DNA of 64,000 nt from Rhodococcus sp. 4CII (GTDB lineage: Bacteria > Actinomycetota > Actinomycetes > Mycobacteriales > Mycobacteriaceae): positions 1,984,001 through 2,048,000 of the forward strand of contig NZ_JACCFE010000002.1 in NCBI RefSeq assembly GCF_014256275.1, read 5' to 3'. Below the pieces are notes generated by a model, which saw nothing but the letters and a program-made list of their open reading frames with translations, was not told the origin of the DNA and ran no database searches. Numbering within the stretch: position 1 is the first letter of the stretch; each line of letters starts with the position of its first letter. Below are positions 25,730 through 33,788 of this stretch, piece by piece. The translations under genes were made by a program, and so were the position numbers.

Positions 25730-25769
25730 GAGACACGCGCCCGGGCCGTGCGGCCGGGGCGCGTGTCTC
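25730..25769. terminator. Strong hairpin terminator
   Basis: GAGACACGCGCCC (25730-25742) pairs with 25757-25769, and an inner GGCC-GTGC-GGCC continues the stem, giving about 17 of 18 paired positions. It lies 15 bases past the stop of the small secreted protein gene (minus strand) and 95 bases before the MOSC gene start. There is no U-tract, as is common in actinobacteria. The rest of 25636-25784 shows nothing else. Confidence 0.7.
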
Positions 25770-25784
25770 ATGCCGGGATGCTCC

Positions 25785-26006
25785 CTACCGGGACGGCGGC
25801 GGGGGTGGCGGAGGCGGGGGCGGGGGAGGGTTGGGGTTGCAGAGCTGGCAGCCGTCGACCGTCGGTTTGGGAACGGGCGCGTGACAGTCGTTCTGACACG
25901 GCCTGGCGCCGGCGATCTCGGCCGTGCCCACCAGCGAGATCGAGAGCGCTGCCAGCAGCGCTCCGATCGCCGCGGCGACTCTGGCCGGCTTTCTGGTACT
26001 CGACAT
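25785..26006 (-). CDS. Small secreted Cys/poly-Pro protein
   Basis: A 73-aa precursor. ATG 26006 has AGGAGG 8 bases upstream. Residues 1-34 are a typical signal peptide (MSSTRKPARV, hydrophobic core AAAIGALLAALSISLVG, cleavage near IAGA|RP). The mature part is only ~39 residues: four cysteines spaced C-x3-C and C-x2-C (PCQNDCH, GCQLCNP), then a run of 12 prolines and SR at the C terminus. The cysteines could form two disulfides or bind a metal; the Pro run may pass through or anchor in the cell wall. I do not recognise a family. It lies downstream of the cox operon but has terminators on both sides, so it is probably transcribed on its own. Confidence 0.6.
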   Translation of the reverse strand: MSSTRKPARVAAAIGALLAALSISLVGTAEIAGARPCQNDCHAPVPKPTVDGCQLCNPNPPPPPPPPPPPPSR

Positions 26007-26092
26007 AAGGCTTCCTCCTGTGAGCTGAACTGCGGTGTGCTGCACCGCCTTCTCGAGTGTGCGGGAGGGGCGACGCCGCGGGCAGGTACCCT

Positions 26093-26115
26093 CGGGGTGG
26101 ATTTGCATCACCCCG
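26093..26115. terminator. Hairpin after coxE
   Basis: CGGGGTG (26093-26099) pairs with CACCCCG (26109-26115) over a 9-base loop, starting 6 bases past the coxE stop on the minus strand. It is a plausible end for the cox transcript. The remaining bases up to 26006 would hold the promoter of the small secreted protein. Confidence 0.5.
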
Positions 26116-26120
26116 CGGGC

Positions 26121-27341
26121 TCACCCCATCCGGCCGATCACGTCGAGCACGTCGCGCAGCGCCGACAGCGAATGTGCGGGGAGGAACGCATCGCAGAAGG
26201 GCAGTGCGGCCGCCATCGATCCGGCGAGCGGCCGGAAGCCGGGATCACCGGCGCGGGGGTTGAGCCACACCACGCGGTGGGCGCGGCGCCGTACCCGGCT
26301 GAGGGCATGTGTGAGTTGTGCCGGACCGTCGCTGTCCCAGCCGTCGGAGGCGACGAGGACGAGGGCGCCGCGCAGTGCGTTGCCGTGCGGGGACGCGAGC
26401 AGTTCACTCAGGCTGCCCGCGATGTGGGTGCCGCCGAATCTGTCGACCACCTTCTCGTTCGCCTTACGGATCGCGGTCTCGGCGCTGCGGTGGGCCAGCA
26501 CGGGAGTAAGTCTCGTCAGCGACGTGGAGAAGGCGAAAACCTCCGGCCTGCCCGCGGTCTGCCGTTGCACCGCCGCGCGCATGAGGTGGAGGTAGATCGC
26601 GGCGTACGGCTGCATCGACCGGCTCACGTCGCACAGCATCACGATGCGCCGGGGGCGGTGACGGGCGCGGGTCCTGGCCAGGACCACCGACTCCCAGCCC
26701 GTGGCCCGCGACCGGTTCATCGTGGCCCGCAGATCGATACGACGGCCGCGGCGATGCACTTCGCGGCGCCGGGTGCGGCGGGACGGCCAGTTCGCGGTGG
26801 CCTGCTCCAGCCAGGATCCGAGAAGCCGGAGGTCGGCGGCATCGAACCGGGCGAAGGGTTCGTCGGCGCGGGCCACGAGCCGGCTGGGCAGGGTGTCCGG
26901 CACGGCCGTCAGGGCGTCCCGGAGGTCGTCCTCGCCGCTGTCGTCACCGCCCGTCATCATCGGACGTGTCATCCACGGCACCCCGTCGGCGTCCTCCGCC
27001 GCACCGGGTCGGTCGCGTCCGTCGCGGACGCCGGCCAGCGCGGGCTCCCGTCCCTGGGTGGCGTGGCGCCGCGCGACCGGGTCCAGCGACAGGAGGGCAT
27101 CGTCGAAGACGGCGGCGAACACCGCATCGAACGGCGCAAGATCGTCGACGCGGTTGACGAGGGTCAGCCGCGCCGACCAGTACAACCGCGACCGGGAATT
27201 CGGCGGCGACAGGTGCAGCGCCTGCACGAACACCGCGGGGCCACTTGCCGAGACCACGACACCGCGAGCGCGCAGCCTGGCGACGAGGGCCACCGCGAAC
27301 GACGCGAGGTCGACGCCCCGCAGGAGGCCCGTCGCGCTCAT
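26121..27341 (-). CDS. coxE: CoxE: VWA-domain CO dehydrogenase maturation protein
   Basis: A 406-aa protein with a C-terminal von Willebrand A domain. The MIDAS motif is DVSRSM, with supporting residues in FGGTHIAGSL and ASDGWDSDG. The N-terminal half is rich in Arg and Asp and resembles other CoxE proteins. In carboxidotrophs CoxE works with the AAA+ ATPase CoxD to install the Cu/S part of the active site. It is the last gene of the operon; its ATG overlaps the coxG stop as ATGA. Confidence 0.88.
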   Translation of the reverse strand: MSATGLLRGVDLASFAVALVARLRARGVVVSASGPAVFVQALHLSPPNSRSRLYWSARLTLVNRVDDLAPFDAVFAAVFDDALLSLDPVARRHATQGREPALAGVRDGRDRPGAAEDADGVPWMTRPMMTGGDDSGEDDLRDALTAVPDTLPSRLVARADEPFARFDAADLRLLGSWLEQATANWPSRRTRRREVHRRGRRIDLRATMNRSRATGWESVVLARTRARHRPRRIVMLCDVSRSMQPYAAIYLHLMRAAVQRQTAGRPEVFAFSTSLTRLTPVLAHRSAETAIRKANEKVVDRFGGTHIAGSLSELLASPHGNALRGALVLVASDGWDSDGPAQLTHALSRVRRRAHRVVWLNPRAGDPGFRPLAGSMAAALPFCDAFLPAHSLSALRDVLDVIGRMG

Positions 27342-27988
27342 CTCCTGCGGCGGCCCAGCACCAGGACGACCACGATTCCGGCGAGGACGGCGGCGAGAAT
27401 CGGGGCGTACCGTTTCCAGGCCCCGGCGCCGGAGAGAGCCAGGAGGTCCAGCGCAGCCGGTTCCGCTGCCGGCGGGGCCACGGACAGCGTCGCGGTGCCG
27501 GCGGAGTCGGCCGCGGCGGGCGTCGAGGCCGGCTCGTCGGCGGGTCCCCCGGCGAGTTTGGCTTCCAGCGACTCCGCGAACTGCCCCATGAGTTTCTCCG
27601 ACACCTGCTGAATCATCCCGCTGCCGAACTGCGCGAGTTTGCCGACGATCTTCATGTCGGTGTCGACGGTGACACGGGTGCCGTCGCCGACCTCGTGCAA
27701 CTGGGCGGTGATCGTCGCGGACGCGTTGCCGGATCCGCGCGAGTCCCGTCCGCGGGCGTCGATCACGGCGCGATGTTCCTCCGGGTCCCGCACCACGAAG
27801 GTGGCCTTGCCCTTGAATTCACTCGTCACCGGGCCGACCTTCACCTTCACCTTTCCCAGATAGTCGTCACCCTCCCGTCCGGTCATCTGCGCCCCGGGGA
27901 GCAGCGGAGCCACCTGGTCGAGATCGCTGAGTACCTCCCATGCCTGTTCGATCGGTGCGCTGACGGTGAACTCGTTGGCAATCTTCAT
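27338..27988 (-). CDS. coxG: CoxG: SRPBCC-domain protein with C-terminal membrane anchor
   Basis: A 216-aa protein. Residues ~1-145 are a CoxG/SRPBCC fold (MKIANEFTVSAPIEQAWEVL, LLPGAQMTG). A low-complexity Ala/Pro linker follows, then one membrane segment (YAPILAAVLAGIVVVLVLG) and a terminal RRRR stretch. CoxG is thought to tether CO dehydrogenase to the cytoplasmic membrane so electrons can enter the respiratory chain; the tail anchor fits this. It sits between coxD (12-base gap) and coxE (ATGA overlap). Confidence 0.88.
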   Translation of the reverse strand: MKIANEFTVSAPIEQAWEVLSDLDQVAPLLPGAQMTGREGDDYLGKVKVKVGPVTSEFKGKATFVVRDPEEHRAVIDARGRDSRGSGNASATITAQLHEVGDGTRVTVDTDMKIVGKLAQFGSGMIQQVSEKLMGQFAESLEAKLAGGPADEPASTPAAADSAGTATLSVAPPAAEPAALDLLALSGAGAWKRYAPILAAVLAGIVVVLVLGRRRR

Positions 27989-28000
27989 GACAGGAGCCTC

Positions 28001-28888
28001 TCATCCGGTGGCCAGGCCGTGGGCGTACTCGGCGAATGCGTCCTGAACGATCGTGCGGTCGTCCGGGGTCTTGGCGAGCGCACTCAGGCTCGAGATCGCG
28101 TTGTCGCGAACCAGGTCCGCCACGCCGAGCGCCGCGAGTGCCGATACCCAGTCGATCGTCTCCGCGATGCCGGGCGGCTTGTCGAGATCGAGTTCGCGTG
28201 CACGGCCGACGAATCGAGTGGCGTGCTCGATCAGCGGCGCCGCGGCGGCGGGCACCGTGCGGCGCACGATGGCGGCCGCCCGCGCGGGTTCGGGATAGTC
28301 GATCCAGTGGTACAGGCAACGCCTCCGCAGGGCGTCGTGGAGGTCGCGGCTGCGGTTGGACGTCAGCACCACGACGGGGTGGTGTTCGGCCGTGAACGTC
28401 CCCAACTCGGGAACGGTGACCGAGGCCTCCCCGAGGAATTCGAGGAGCAGCGCCTCGAATTCGTCGTCGGCCCTGTCTATTTCGTCGATCAGCAGCACGG
28501 GCGGCGTCGGTCCCCGATATCGCACACAGTGGAGGATCGGGCGCTGGAGCAGGAATTCCTCGGCGAATAGGTCGTCCTCCGTCAGGCCGTCGCCCCGCGA
28601 TTCGGCCAGCCGGATGGTGAGCAGCTGGCGCTGGTAGTTCCAGTCGTAGAGGGCCTCGTTCGCGCTGAGCCCCTCGTAGCACTGCAAGCGGATCAGAGGT
28701 GCGCCGAGAACGGACGCGAGCGCCTTGGCCGCGGTGGTCTTGCCCACGCCGGGTTCTCCTTCGAGCAGCAGCGGACGCCGCAGCACCGCCGCCAGGTACA
28801 GCGCCGACGCCGTACCGAGATCGAGGAGGTAGTCCTCGGCATCGAAGCGCCGGACCACGTCCGCCACATCCTCGAACGCTGCCGTCAT
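28001..28888 (-). CDS. coxD: CoxD: MoxR-type AAA+ ATPase for CO dehydrogenase maturation
   Basis: A 295-aa MoxR ATPase. Walker A is GEPGVGKTTAAK (about 43-54), Walker B LLIDEIDRADDEFEALLLEFL, sensor 1 VVLTSNRSRDLHDALRRRC. It couples ATP hydrolysis, with CoxE, to building the [CuSMoO2] centre of CoxL. ATG 28888 (MTAAFEDVADVVRRF) overlaps the stop of the XdhC-YHS gene (ATGA); the longer frame to 29020 lies inside that gene. Confidence 0.9.
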   Translation of the reverse strand: MTAAFEDVADVVRRFDAEDYLLDLGTASALYLAAVLRRPLLLEGEPGVGKTTAAKALASVLGAPLIRLQCYEGLSANEALYDWNYQRQLLTIRLAESRGDGLTEDDLFAEEFLLQRPILHCVRYRGPTPPVLLIDEIDRADDEFEALLLEFLGEASVTVPELGTFTAEHHPVVVLTSNRSRDLHDALRRRCLYHWIDYPEPARAAAIVRRTVPAAAAPLIEHATRFVGRARELDLDKPPGIAETIDWVSALAALGVADLVRDNAISSLSALAKTPDDRTIVQDAFAEYAHGLATG

Positions 28889-29793
28889 TGCGCTCCCGTC
28901 CCCCGCGCTCCCGTCTCCCGCGCGAACGACGCCCGGCAACCCGGACCGCAGAACCAGAAGTCGTCGCCGCCCCGCCGCAGGTGCGCGGTGTCCGGGCCGA
29001 CGACGACGCTCATCCCGCACACCGGGTCGATCGCCTCGCGCACCGTGTCCCGGACAGCCGAATCATGCTCGGGCGCCCGGAGTCCCGCGGTCCGCAGTTC
29101 GTGCACCAGCTCCGCGGCGATCGACACCGCGATCTCCGCGGAGGTCCTCGCCCCGATGTCGAGGCCGACGGGGGTGTGCACCCGGGCCCGCTCGGGTTCG
29201 GTGAGCTCGAGGGCGTCGAGGATGGCCCCACCCCGGCTGCGGCTGGCGACGAGCCCGACGTAGCCGACCCCGGCGTGGAGCGCCGCGCGGATGACCTCCG
29301 CCTCGGGCCCGCCGTGTCCGGCCAGCACCACCGCGGTCGTGCCGGAGAACCGTTCGAGCCCGGCGTCGTCGTGCTCGACGGAGAACTCCAGCAATTCCGC
29401 GATGCGGGCCAGCGCCTGCGCGATCGGTGTGGTGCCGTAGATCCGCACCAGCGGCGGCGGCAGTTGCGGCTCGAGGAAGATCTCCATGGCGCCGCCGGAC
29501 AGGCACGGATTGACCACGACGGACGCGCCCGGCGCCTCGGGGAACTGCACGGCCCCGTCGGGAAGGATCCGGAGCAGCACACTCTTGTTGGAATCGAGCA
29601 CGCCGAGAGCGGCGGTGCGCACCGAGTTCTGTGCGCATTGACCGCCGACGAACCCCTCGATGGTCCCGTCCTGGAGGAGGATCGCCTCGTCGCCGGTGTG
29701 ACTGGACGTGGGCGGCTGCGCGCGCACCACCGTCGCGTGGACGAACGGCCTGCGGTCGCGCACCAGTTGCGCCGCACGCTCTTTCAGATCCAT
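28885..29793 (-). CDS. coxI: XdhC/CoxI-family protein fused to a YHS domain
   Basis: A 302-aa protein. The N-terminal XdhC/CoxI domain (HATVVRAQPPTSSHTGDEAIL, GFVGGQCA) is followed by a Rossmann-like domain (RIYGTTPIAQALARIAELL ... GLDIGARTSAEIAVSIAAELV). About residues 250-295 form a YHS domain (DPVCGMSVVV, FWFCGPGCRASF) with metal-type cysteines. XdhC/CoxI proteins prepare and insert sulfurated molybdenum cofactor; YHS domains often bind copper or other soft metals. Because the CO dehydrogenase site needs both Mo and Cu, the fusion may couple the two supplies; this is inference. ATG 29793 has AGGAGG 5 bases upstream. Confidence 0.85.
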   Translation of the reverse strand: MDLKERAAQLVRDRRPFVHATVVRAQPPTSSHTGDEAILLQDGTIEGFVGGQCAQNSVRTAALGVLDSNKSVLLRILPDGAVQFPEAPGASVVVNPCLSGGAMEIFLEPQLPPPLVRIYGTTPIAQALARIAELLEFSVEHDDAGLERFSGTTAVVLAGHGGPEAEVIRAALHAGVGYVGLVASRSRGGAILDALELTEPERARVHTPVGLDIGARTSAEIAVSIAAELVHELRTAGLRAPEHDSAVRDTVREAIDPVCGMSVVVGPDTAHLRRGGDDFWFCGPGCRASFARETGARGTGAQ

Positions 29794-29821
29794 CGGACCT
29801 CCTGTCTCGACGGGGCGACAG

Positions 29822-32224
29822 TCAGATCGGCGGTGTCGCGCGGCCCTGCATGGCTTCCCACACCCGGGACGGGGTGAGCGGCATGTCGGCGTGCCGCACA
29901 CCGAACGGGGCGAGCGCGTCCACGACGGCGTTCACCACGGCCGGAGGCGATCCGACCGTCGCGGACTCGCCGATGCCCTTGGCGCCGATCGGGTGATGCG
30001 GCGACGGCGTGACGGTGAAGCCCGTCTCGAGTTTCGGCACCTCCAGCGCGGTGGGGATCAGGTAGTCCATCAGCGATCCGCCGAGGCAGTTGCCGTCCTC
30101 GTCGAATTCGATGATCTCCATCAGCGCCATCCCGATTCCGTCGACGATGCCGCCGTGCACCTGTCCCTCGATGATCATCGGGTTGATGCGGGTGCCGCAG
30201 TCGTCGACGGCGAGGAACCTCCGCACCTTCACCACGGCGGTGCCGGGATCGACGTCGACGACACAGAAGTACGCGCCGTACGGGTACGTCAGATTCTCGG
30301 GGTTGTAACAGATCTGCGCGTCGAGTCCGCCCTCGATGCCCTCCGGCAGATCACCGGCGCCGTGTGCCCGCATCGCGATGTCCTGGATGGTCGCCTTCGC
30401 CGCCGGATCACCCTTCACATGGAATTCGCCCTTCTCCCATTCGAGATCCGCGACCGAGGCCTCGAGCATCCCGGACGCGATGATCTTCGCCTTGTCGCGC
30501 ACCTTGCGCGCCACCAGCGCCGCGGCCGCCCCCGAGACCGGCGTCGACCGGCTGCCGTACGTGCCGAGCCCGAACGGCGTGTTGTCGGTGTCGCCGTGCA
30601 CGACGTCGATGTCGTCCGGCGGAATTCCGAGTTCCTCCGCCACGATCTGCGCAAACGTCGTCTCGTGCCCCTGCCCCTGGGTCTGCACCGACAACCGCAG
30701 GACGGCCTTCCCCGTCGGGTGCACCCGCAGTTCGCATCCGTCGGCCATGCCCAGTCCCAGGATGTCCATGTCCTTCCGAGGCCCGGCACCGACGGCCTCG
30801 GTGAAGAACGACATGCCGATGCCCATCAGCTCACCGCGTTCGCGGCGTTCCTTCTGTTCCTCCCGCAACTTCTCGTAGCCGATCATGTCCATGGCCTTGC
30901 GCAGCGTGGTCTCGTAGTCGCCCGAGTCATACACCCACCCCGTCTTGCTGGTGTACGGGAACTGGTCGGGGCGCAGCAGATTCTTCAGCCGAAGCTCCGC
31001 CGGATCCATCTTCAGGTCGAACGCGAGGCAGTCGACGAGGCGTTCGACCAGATACACGGCCTCGGTGATGCGGAACGAGCAGGCGTACGCCACGCCACCG
31101 GGCGCCTTGTTCGTGTAGACCGCCGTCATCGCGCAGTGCGCGGCCTCGATGTCGTAACTGCCGGTGAAGACCCCGAAGAAGCCCGCCGGATATTTCACGG
31201 GCGCCGCGGTCCCGTTGAACGCGCCGTGATCGGCCAGCACCTTCGTGCGGATCGCGAGCATCTTCCCCTCGGCGGTCGCGGCGATCTCCCCGACCATGAT
31301 GTAGTCGCGGGCGAACCCGGTGCTCATCAGGTTCTCGCTGCGATCCTCCATCCACTTCACCGGTTTGCCCGTCACCAGCGACGCGACGATCGCGCACACG
31401 TATCCCGGGTAGATCGGGACCTTGTTGCCGAACCCCCCGCCGATGTCCGGCGACACCACCCGGATCTTGTGCTCCGGGATCCCCGACACAAGGGCGTAGA
31501 CCGTCCGGTGTGCGTGCGGGGCCTGGGAGGTGGAGTACAACGTCAGCTTGCCCGACACCCGGTCGACGTCCGCGATCGCGCCGCACGTCTCCATCGGCGC
31601 CGGATGCACCCTGGGGTAGACGATCTCCTGCTTCACCACCACGTCCGCCTTCGCGAACACGGCGTCGGTCGCGGCGGCATCGCCCGTCTCCCAGTCGAAG
31701 CAGTGATTGTCCGTCTTGCCGTCGAGGTCGTCCCGGATCACCGGTGCGTCGGGCGAGAGCGCCGCGCGCGCGTCGACGACGGGATCGAGCATGTCGTACT
31801 CGACGTCGATCAGTTCCAGCGCGTCCCGCGCCGAGTACCGGTCCTCGGCGATGACGAACGCGACCTCCTGGCCCTGGAAGCGCACCTTGTCGGTGGCCAG
31901 CACGGCCTGCACGTCGTTGGACAGGGTCGGCATCCACGCGAGGTTCTTGGCGGCGAGATCGGCGCCCGTCACCACCGCCGTCACCTTCGGGAGTTCCTGC
32001 GCCGCACTGGTGTCGATGCTCACGATCCGGGCGTGCGCGACCGGCGACCGCAGGATCGCCAGGTGCAGCATGCCGGGGAGGGTGATGTCGTCGACGTAAT
32101 TTCCGAGGCCCCGGATGAAGCGGGGATCCTCCTTGCGGAGCATGCGACCGTGGCCGCACGGCTTCTTGTCGTTGTCTACGACGTCGGCGTCGCGCGAGGG
32201 CGGACGCGATTCGACGGTGGTCAT
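29822..32224 (-). CDS. coxL: CoxL: form I CO dehydrogenase molybdenum subunit
   Basis: An 800-aa xanthine-oxidase-family large subunit. The active-site loop reads AYACSFR with Cys at residue 382, the AYxCSFR signature of form I (true, high-affinity) CO dehydrogenases; form II enzymes have AYRGAGR. The Mo-cofactor-side glutamate block GAKGIGESATVGSPPAV is present near the C terminus. With CoxM and CoxS it oxidises CO with water to CO2, passing electrons to the respiratory chain. Actinobacteria use it to draw energy from atmospheric CO during carbon limitation. ATG 32224 overlaps the coxS stop (ATGA). Confidence 0.95.
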   Translation of the reverse strand: MTTVESRPPSRDADVVDNDKKPCGHGRMLRKEDPRFIRGLGNYVDDITLPGMLHLAILRSPVAHARIVSIDTSAAQELPKVTAVVTGADLAAKNLAWMPTLSNDVQAVLATDKVRFQGQEVAFVIAEDRYSARDALELIDVEYDMLDPVVDARAALSPDAPVIRDDLDGKTDNHCFDWETGDAAATDAVFAKADVVVKQEIVYPRVHPAPMETCGAIADVDRVSGKLTLYSTSQAPHAHRTVYALVSGIPEHKIRVVSPDIGGGFGNKVPIYPGYVCAIVASLVTGKPVKWMEDRSENLMSTGFARDYIMVGEIAATAEGKMLAIRTKVLADHGAFNGTAAPVKYPAGFFGVFTGSYDIEAAHCAMTAVYTNKAPGGVAYACSFRITEAVYLVERLVDCLAFDLKMDPAELRLKNLLRPDQFPYTSKTGWVYDSGDYETTLRKAMDMIGYEKLREEQKERRERGELMGIGMSFFTEAVGAGPRKDMDILGLGMADGCELRVHPTGKAVLRLSVQTQGQGHETTFAQIVAEELGIPPDDIDVVHGDTDNTPFGLGTYGSRSTPVSGAAAALVARKVRDKAKIIASGMLEASVADLEWEKGEFHVKGDPAAKATIQDIAMRAHGAGDLPEGIEGGLDAQICYNPENLTYPYGAYFCVVDVDPGTAVVKVRRFLAVDDCGTRINPMIIEGQVHGGIVDGIGMALMEIIEFDEDGNCLGGSLMDYLIPTALEVPKLETGFTVTPSPHHPIGAKGIGESATVGSPPAVVNAVVDALAPFGVRHADMPLTPSRVWEAMQGRATPPI

Positions 32225-32805
32225 GACGGGCTTCCTGTAGTCGCGTGTTCCTCGACGTTCATCGGGGCACCCTCGGCGCCCCGCGTCGTGTCTTCCTGGA
32301 CCTCCGCGTCGAAGTCGCCGGCCGGTTCGGGTTCGGCGGCTACGCCGTGCCGGTGGTCCGCCGCCCACTGGACCGACCGGACGATCGTGGTGTACCCGGT
32401 GCACCGGCAGATCTGCCCGGAGATCGCTTCTCGGATGGTGGCCTCGTCCGGGCTGTCGACGCGGTCGAGCAGGGCCCGGGCCGTCATCATCATTCCCGGG
32501 GTGCAGAACCCGCACTGCAGTCCGTGGCACTGCATGAAGCCCTGCTGGACGGGGTCGAGTTCGCCGTCGTGTTCGAGCCCCTCGACGGTGCGGACGTCGT
32601 GCCCCCCGGCCATCGCCGCGAGCATCGTGCACGACTTCACCGGGTCGCCGTCGACGGTGACGACGCACGTGCCGCAGTTGCTGGTGTCGCAGCCCCAGTG
32701 GGTGCCGGTCAGGCCCAGCTGATCGCGCAGAAAGTGGACCAGCAGCATGCGCGGCTCCACCTCGGCGCTCACCGCTTCACCGTTGACGGTCATGTTCACC
32801 TGCAT
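32221..32805 (-). CDS. coxS: CoxS: CO dehydrogenase iron-sulfur subunit
   Basis: A 194-aa protein with two [2Fe-2S] clusters. The plant-type cluster uses GCDTSNCGTC plus a later Cys (VKSCTM); the second, C-terminal helical cluster uses HGLQCGFCTPGM and ICRCTGY. The last ~35 residues (from PEPAGDFD) are an extra acidic tail beyond the usual ~160-residue length. It relays electrons from CoxL to the FAD of CoxM. ATG 32805 lies 2 bases after the coxM stop. Confidence 0.95.
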   Translation of the reverse strand: MQVNMTVNGEAVSAEVEPRMLLVHFLRDQLGLTGTHWGCDTSNCGTCVVTVDGDPVKSCTMLAAMAGGHDVRTVEGLEHDGELDPVQQGFMQCHGLQCGFCTPGMMMTARALLDRVDSPDEATIREAISGQICRCTGYTTIVRSVQWAADHRHGVAAEPEPAGDFDAEVQEDTTRGAEGAPMNVEEHATTGSPS

Positions 32806-32807
32806 GG

Positions 32808-33713
32808 CTATGCCTCTTCTCCGGTCGGTTCGTGCTCCACATCGCTGCGCAGCACCCGGTCGACCGCGGTGCGGAGTGTGCGGATGGTGAGTTCGGACGC
32901 GAGATGGCGTTTGTAGTCGGCGGTGCCGCGGGCGTCTCCCACGGGTTCGCAGGCCTGCGCGGCCATCCGACCGGCCTGCGTGAAGGCCTCCTCCGAGGGC
33001 GGCCGCCCGGTCAGGTAGTCGGCGACGTCCGCGAGTCCGGACGGGTCCGGGTTGACGGCGGTCAGACCGACCGCGGCGCGGGCGAGTTCCCCGCCCTCCA
33101 CCGTGACGGCGGCGCCGGCCGCGGCGACGGCCCAATCCCCGGTCCGCCGTTCGACCTTGGCGTACGCACTGGAGCTGTGGCCGTGGACCGGGACGACGAT
33201 CTCGATGAGCATCTCGTTGTGCGCGAGCGCCGTCTCGTACGGGCCGACGAGGAACTCGGCCAACGGGATCTCGCGGCGTCCCCCGGGTCCGCGCACCACG
33301 CACGTGGCGGCGAGGACGCCGCAGACGGTGGTGAGGTCCTCGGCCGGGTCGGCCTGGCACAGCGACCCGCCGATCGTCCCGCGGTTGCGCACCACCGGGT
33401 CGGCGATCACCTTCTCCGCGTCACGAAACAGCGGGAACACCGCGGCTAGTTCGTCCGATTCGAGGAGCCGGCGGTGCCGCGTCATCGCACCGATCCGCAT
33501 CGTCCCCGGCCCGGTGGTGATGTATCCGAGTTCGCCCTCGAGGTCGTTGATGTCGATGAGGTATTCGGGGTTCGCGAGTCGAAGCTTCATCATGGGGAGC
33601 AGACTGTGGCCGCCTGCGACGAGTCGGGCTTCGTCTCCCAGCCGGTCCAGCAGGGCGATGGCGTCCTCGACGCCGGTTGCGCGCTCGTATTCGAAGGATC
33701 CTGGTACTTGCAT
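32808..33713 (-). CDS. coxM: CoxM: CO dehydrogenase FAD subunit
   Basis: A 301-aa FAD-binding protein of the CO dehydrogenase medium-subunit family. FAD pyrophosphate motifs are AGGHSLLPMMKLR (about 33-45) and TIGGSLCQADPAEDL (about 110-125). It collects electrons from CoxS. The order coxM-coxS-coxL is the classic aerobic CO-oxidiser arrangement. ATG 33713 is covered by a CRP-like palindrome that also includes its AGGTAGG ribosome-binding region, suggesting direct control at this start. Confidence 0.93.
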   Translation of the reverse strand: MQVPGSFEYERATGVEDAIALLDRLGDEARLVAGGHSLLPMMKLRLANPEYLIDINDLEGELGYITTGPGTMRIGAMTRHRRLLESDELAAVFPLFRDAEKVIADPVVRNRGTIGGSLCQADPAEDLTTVCGVLAATCVVRGPGGRREIPLAEFLVGPYETALAHNEMLIEIVVPVHGHSSSAYAKVERRTGDWAVAAAGAAVTVEGGELARAAVGLTAVNPDPSGLADVADYLTGRPPSEEAFTQAGRMAAQACEPVGDARGTADYKRHLASELTIRTLRTAVDRVLRSDVEHEPTGEEA

Positions 33714-33730
33714 TGTGACCTACCTCACAA
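33713..33730. promoter_or_regulatory. Perfect CRP/GlxR-type palindrome at the coxM start
   Basis: On the minus strand it reads TTGTGAGGTAGGTCACAA, i.e. TGTGA-N6-TCACA, the full consensus for CRP/GlxR cAMP-receptor regulators. The last A of the palindrome is the A of the coxM ATG, so the site overlaps the ribosome-binding site. It lies in the 75-base gap after the upstream xdhC gene. Binding here would more likely block an mRNA passing through or a start nearby than activate; a promoter just upstream would make it an operator. Confidence 0.65.
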
Positions 33731-33788
33731 ATGTGGATTCTTTCAGCCTGCGCAAGAACCGGTGGTCCGTCAACCCCGGTGTACCGCC

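Noticed and set aside
25785..25830. Twelve-proline run as a likely sequencing artefact
   Set aside because: Frame stays open to a stop followed by a proper terminator, and the upstream signal peptide and ribosome-binding site are good; kept as a real gene.
25650..27611. 653-aa plus frame opposite coxE and coxG
   Set aside because: Antisense to coxE (MIDAS motif) and coxG; repetitive charged sequence only.
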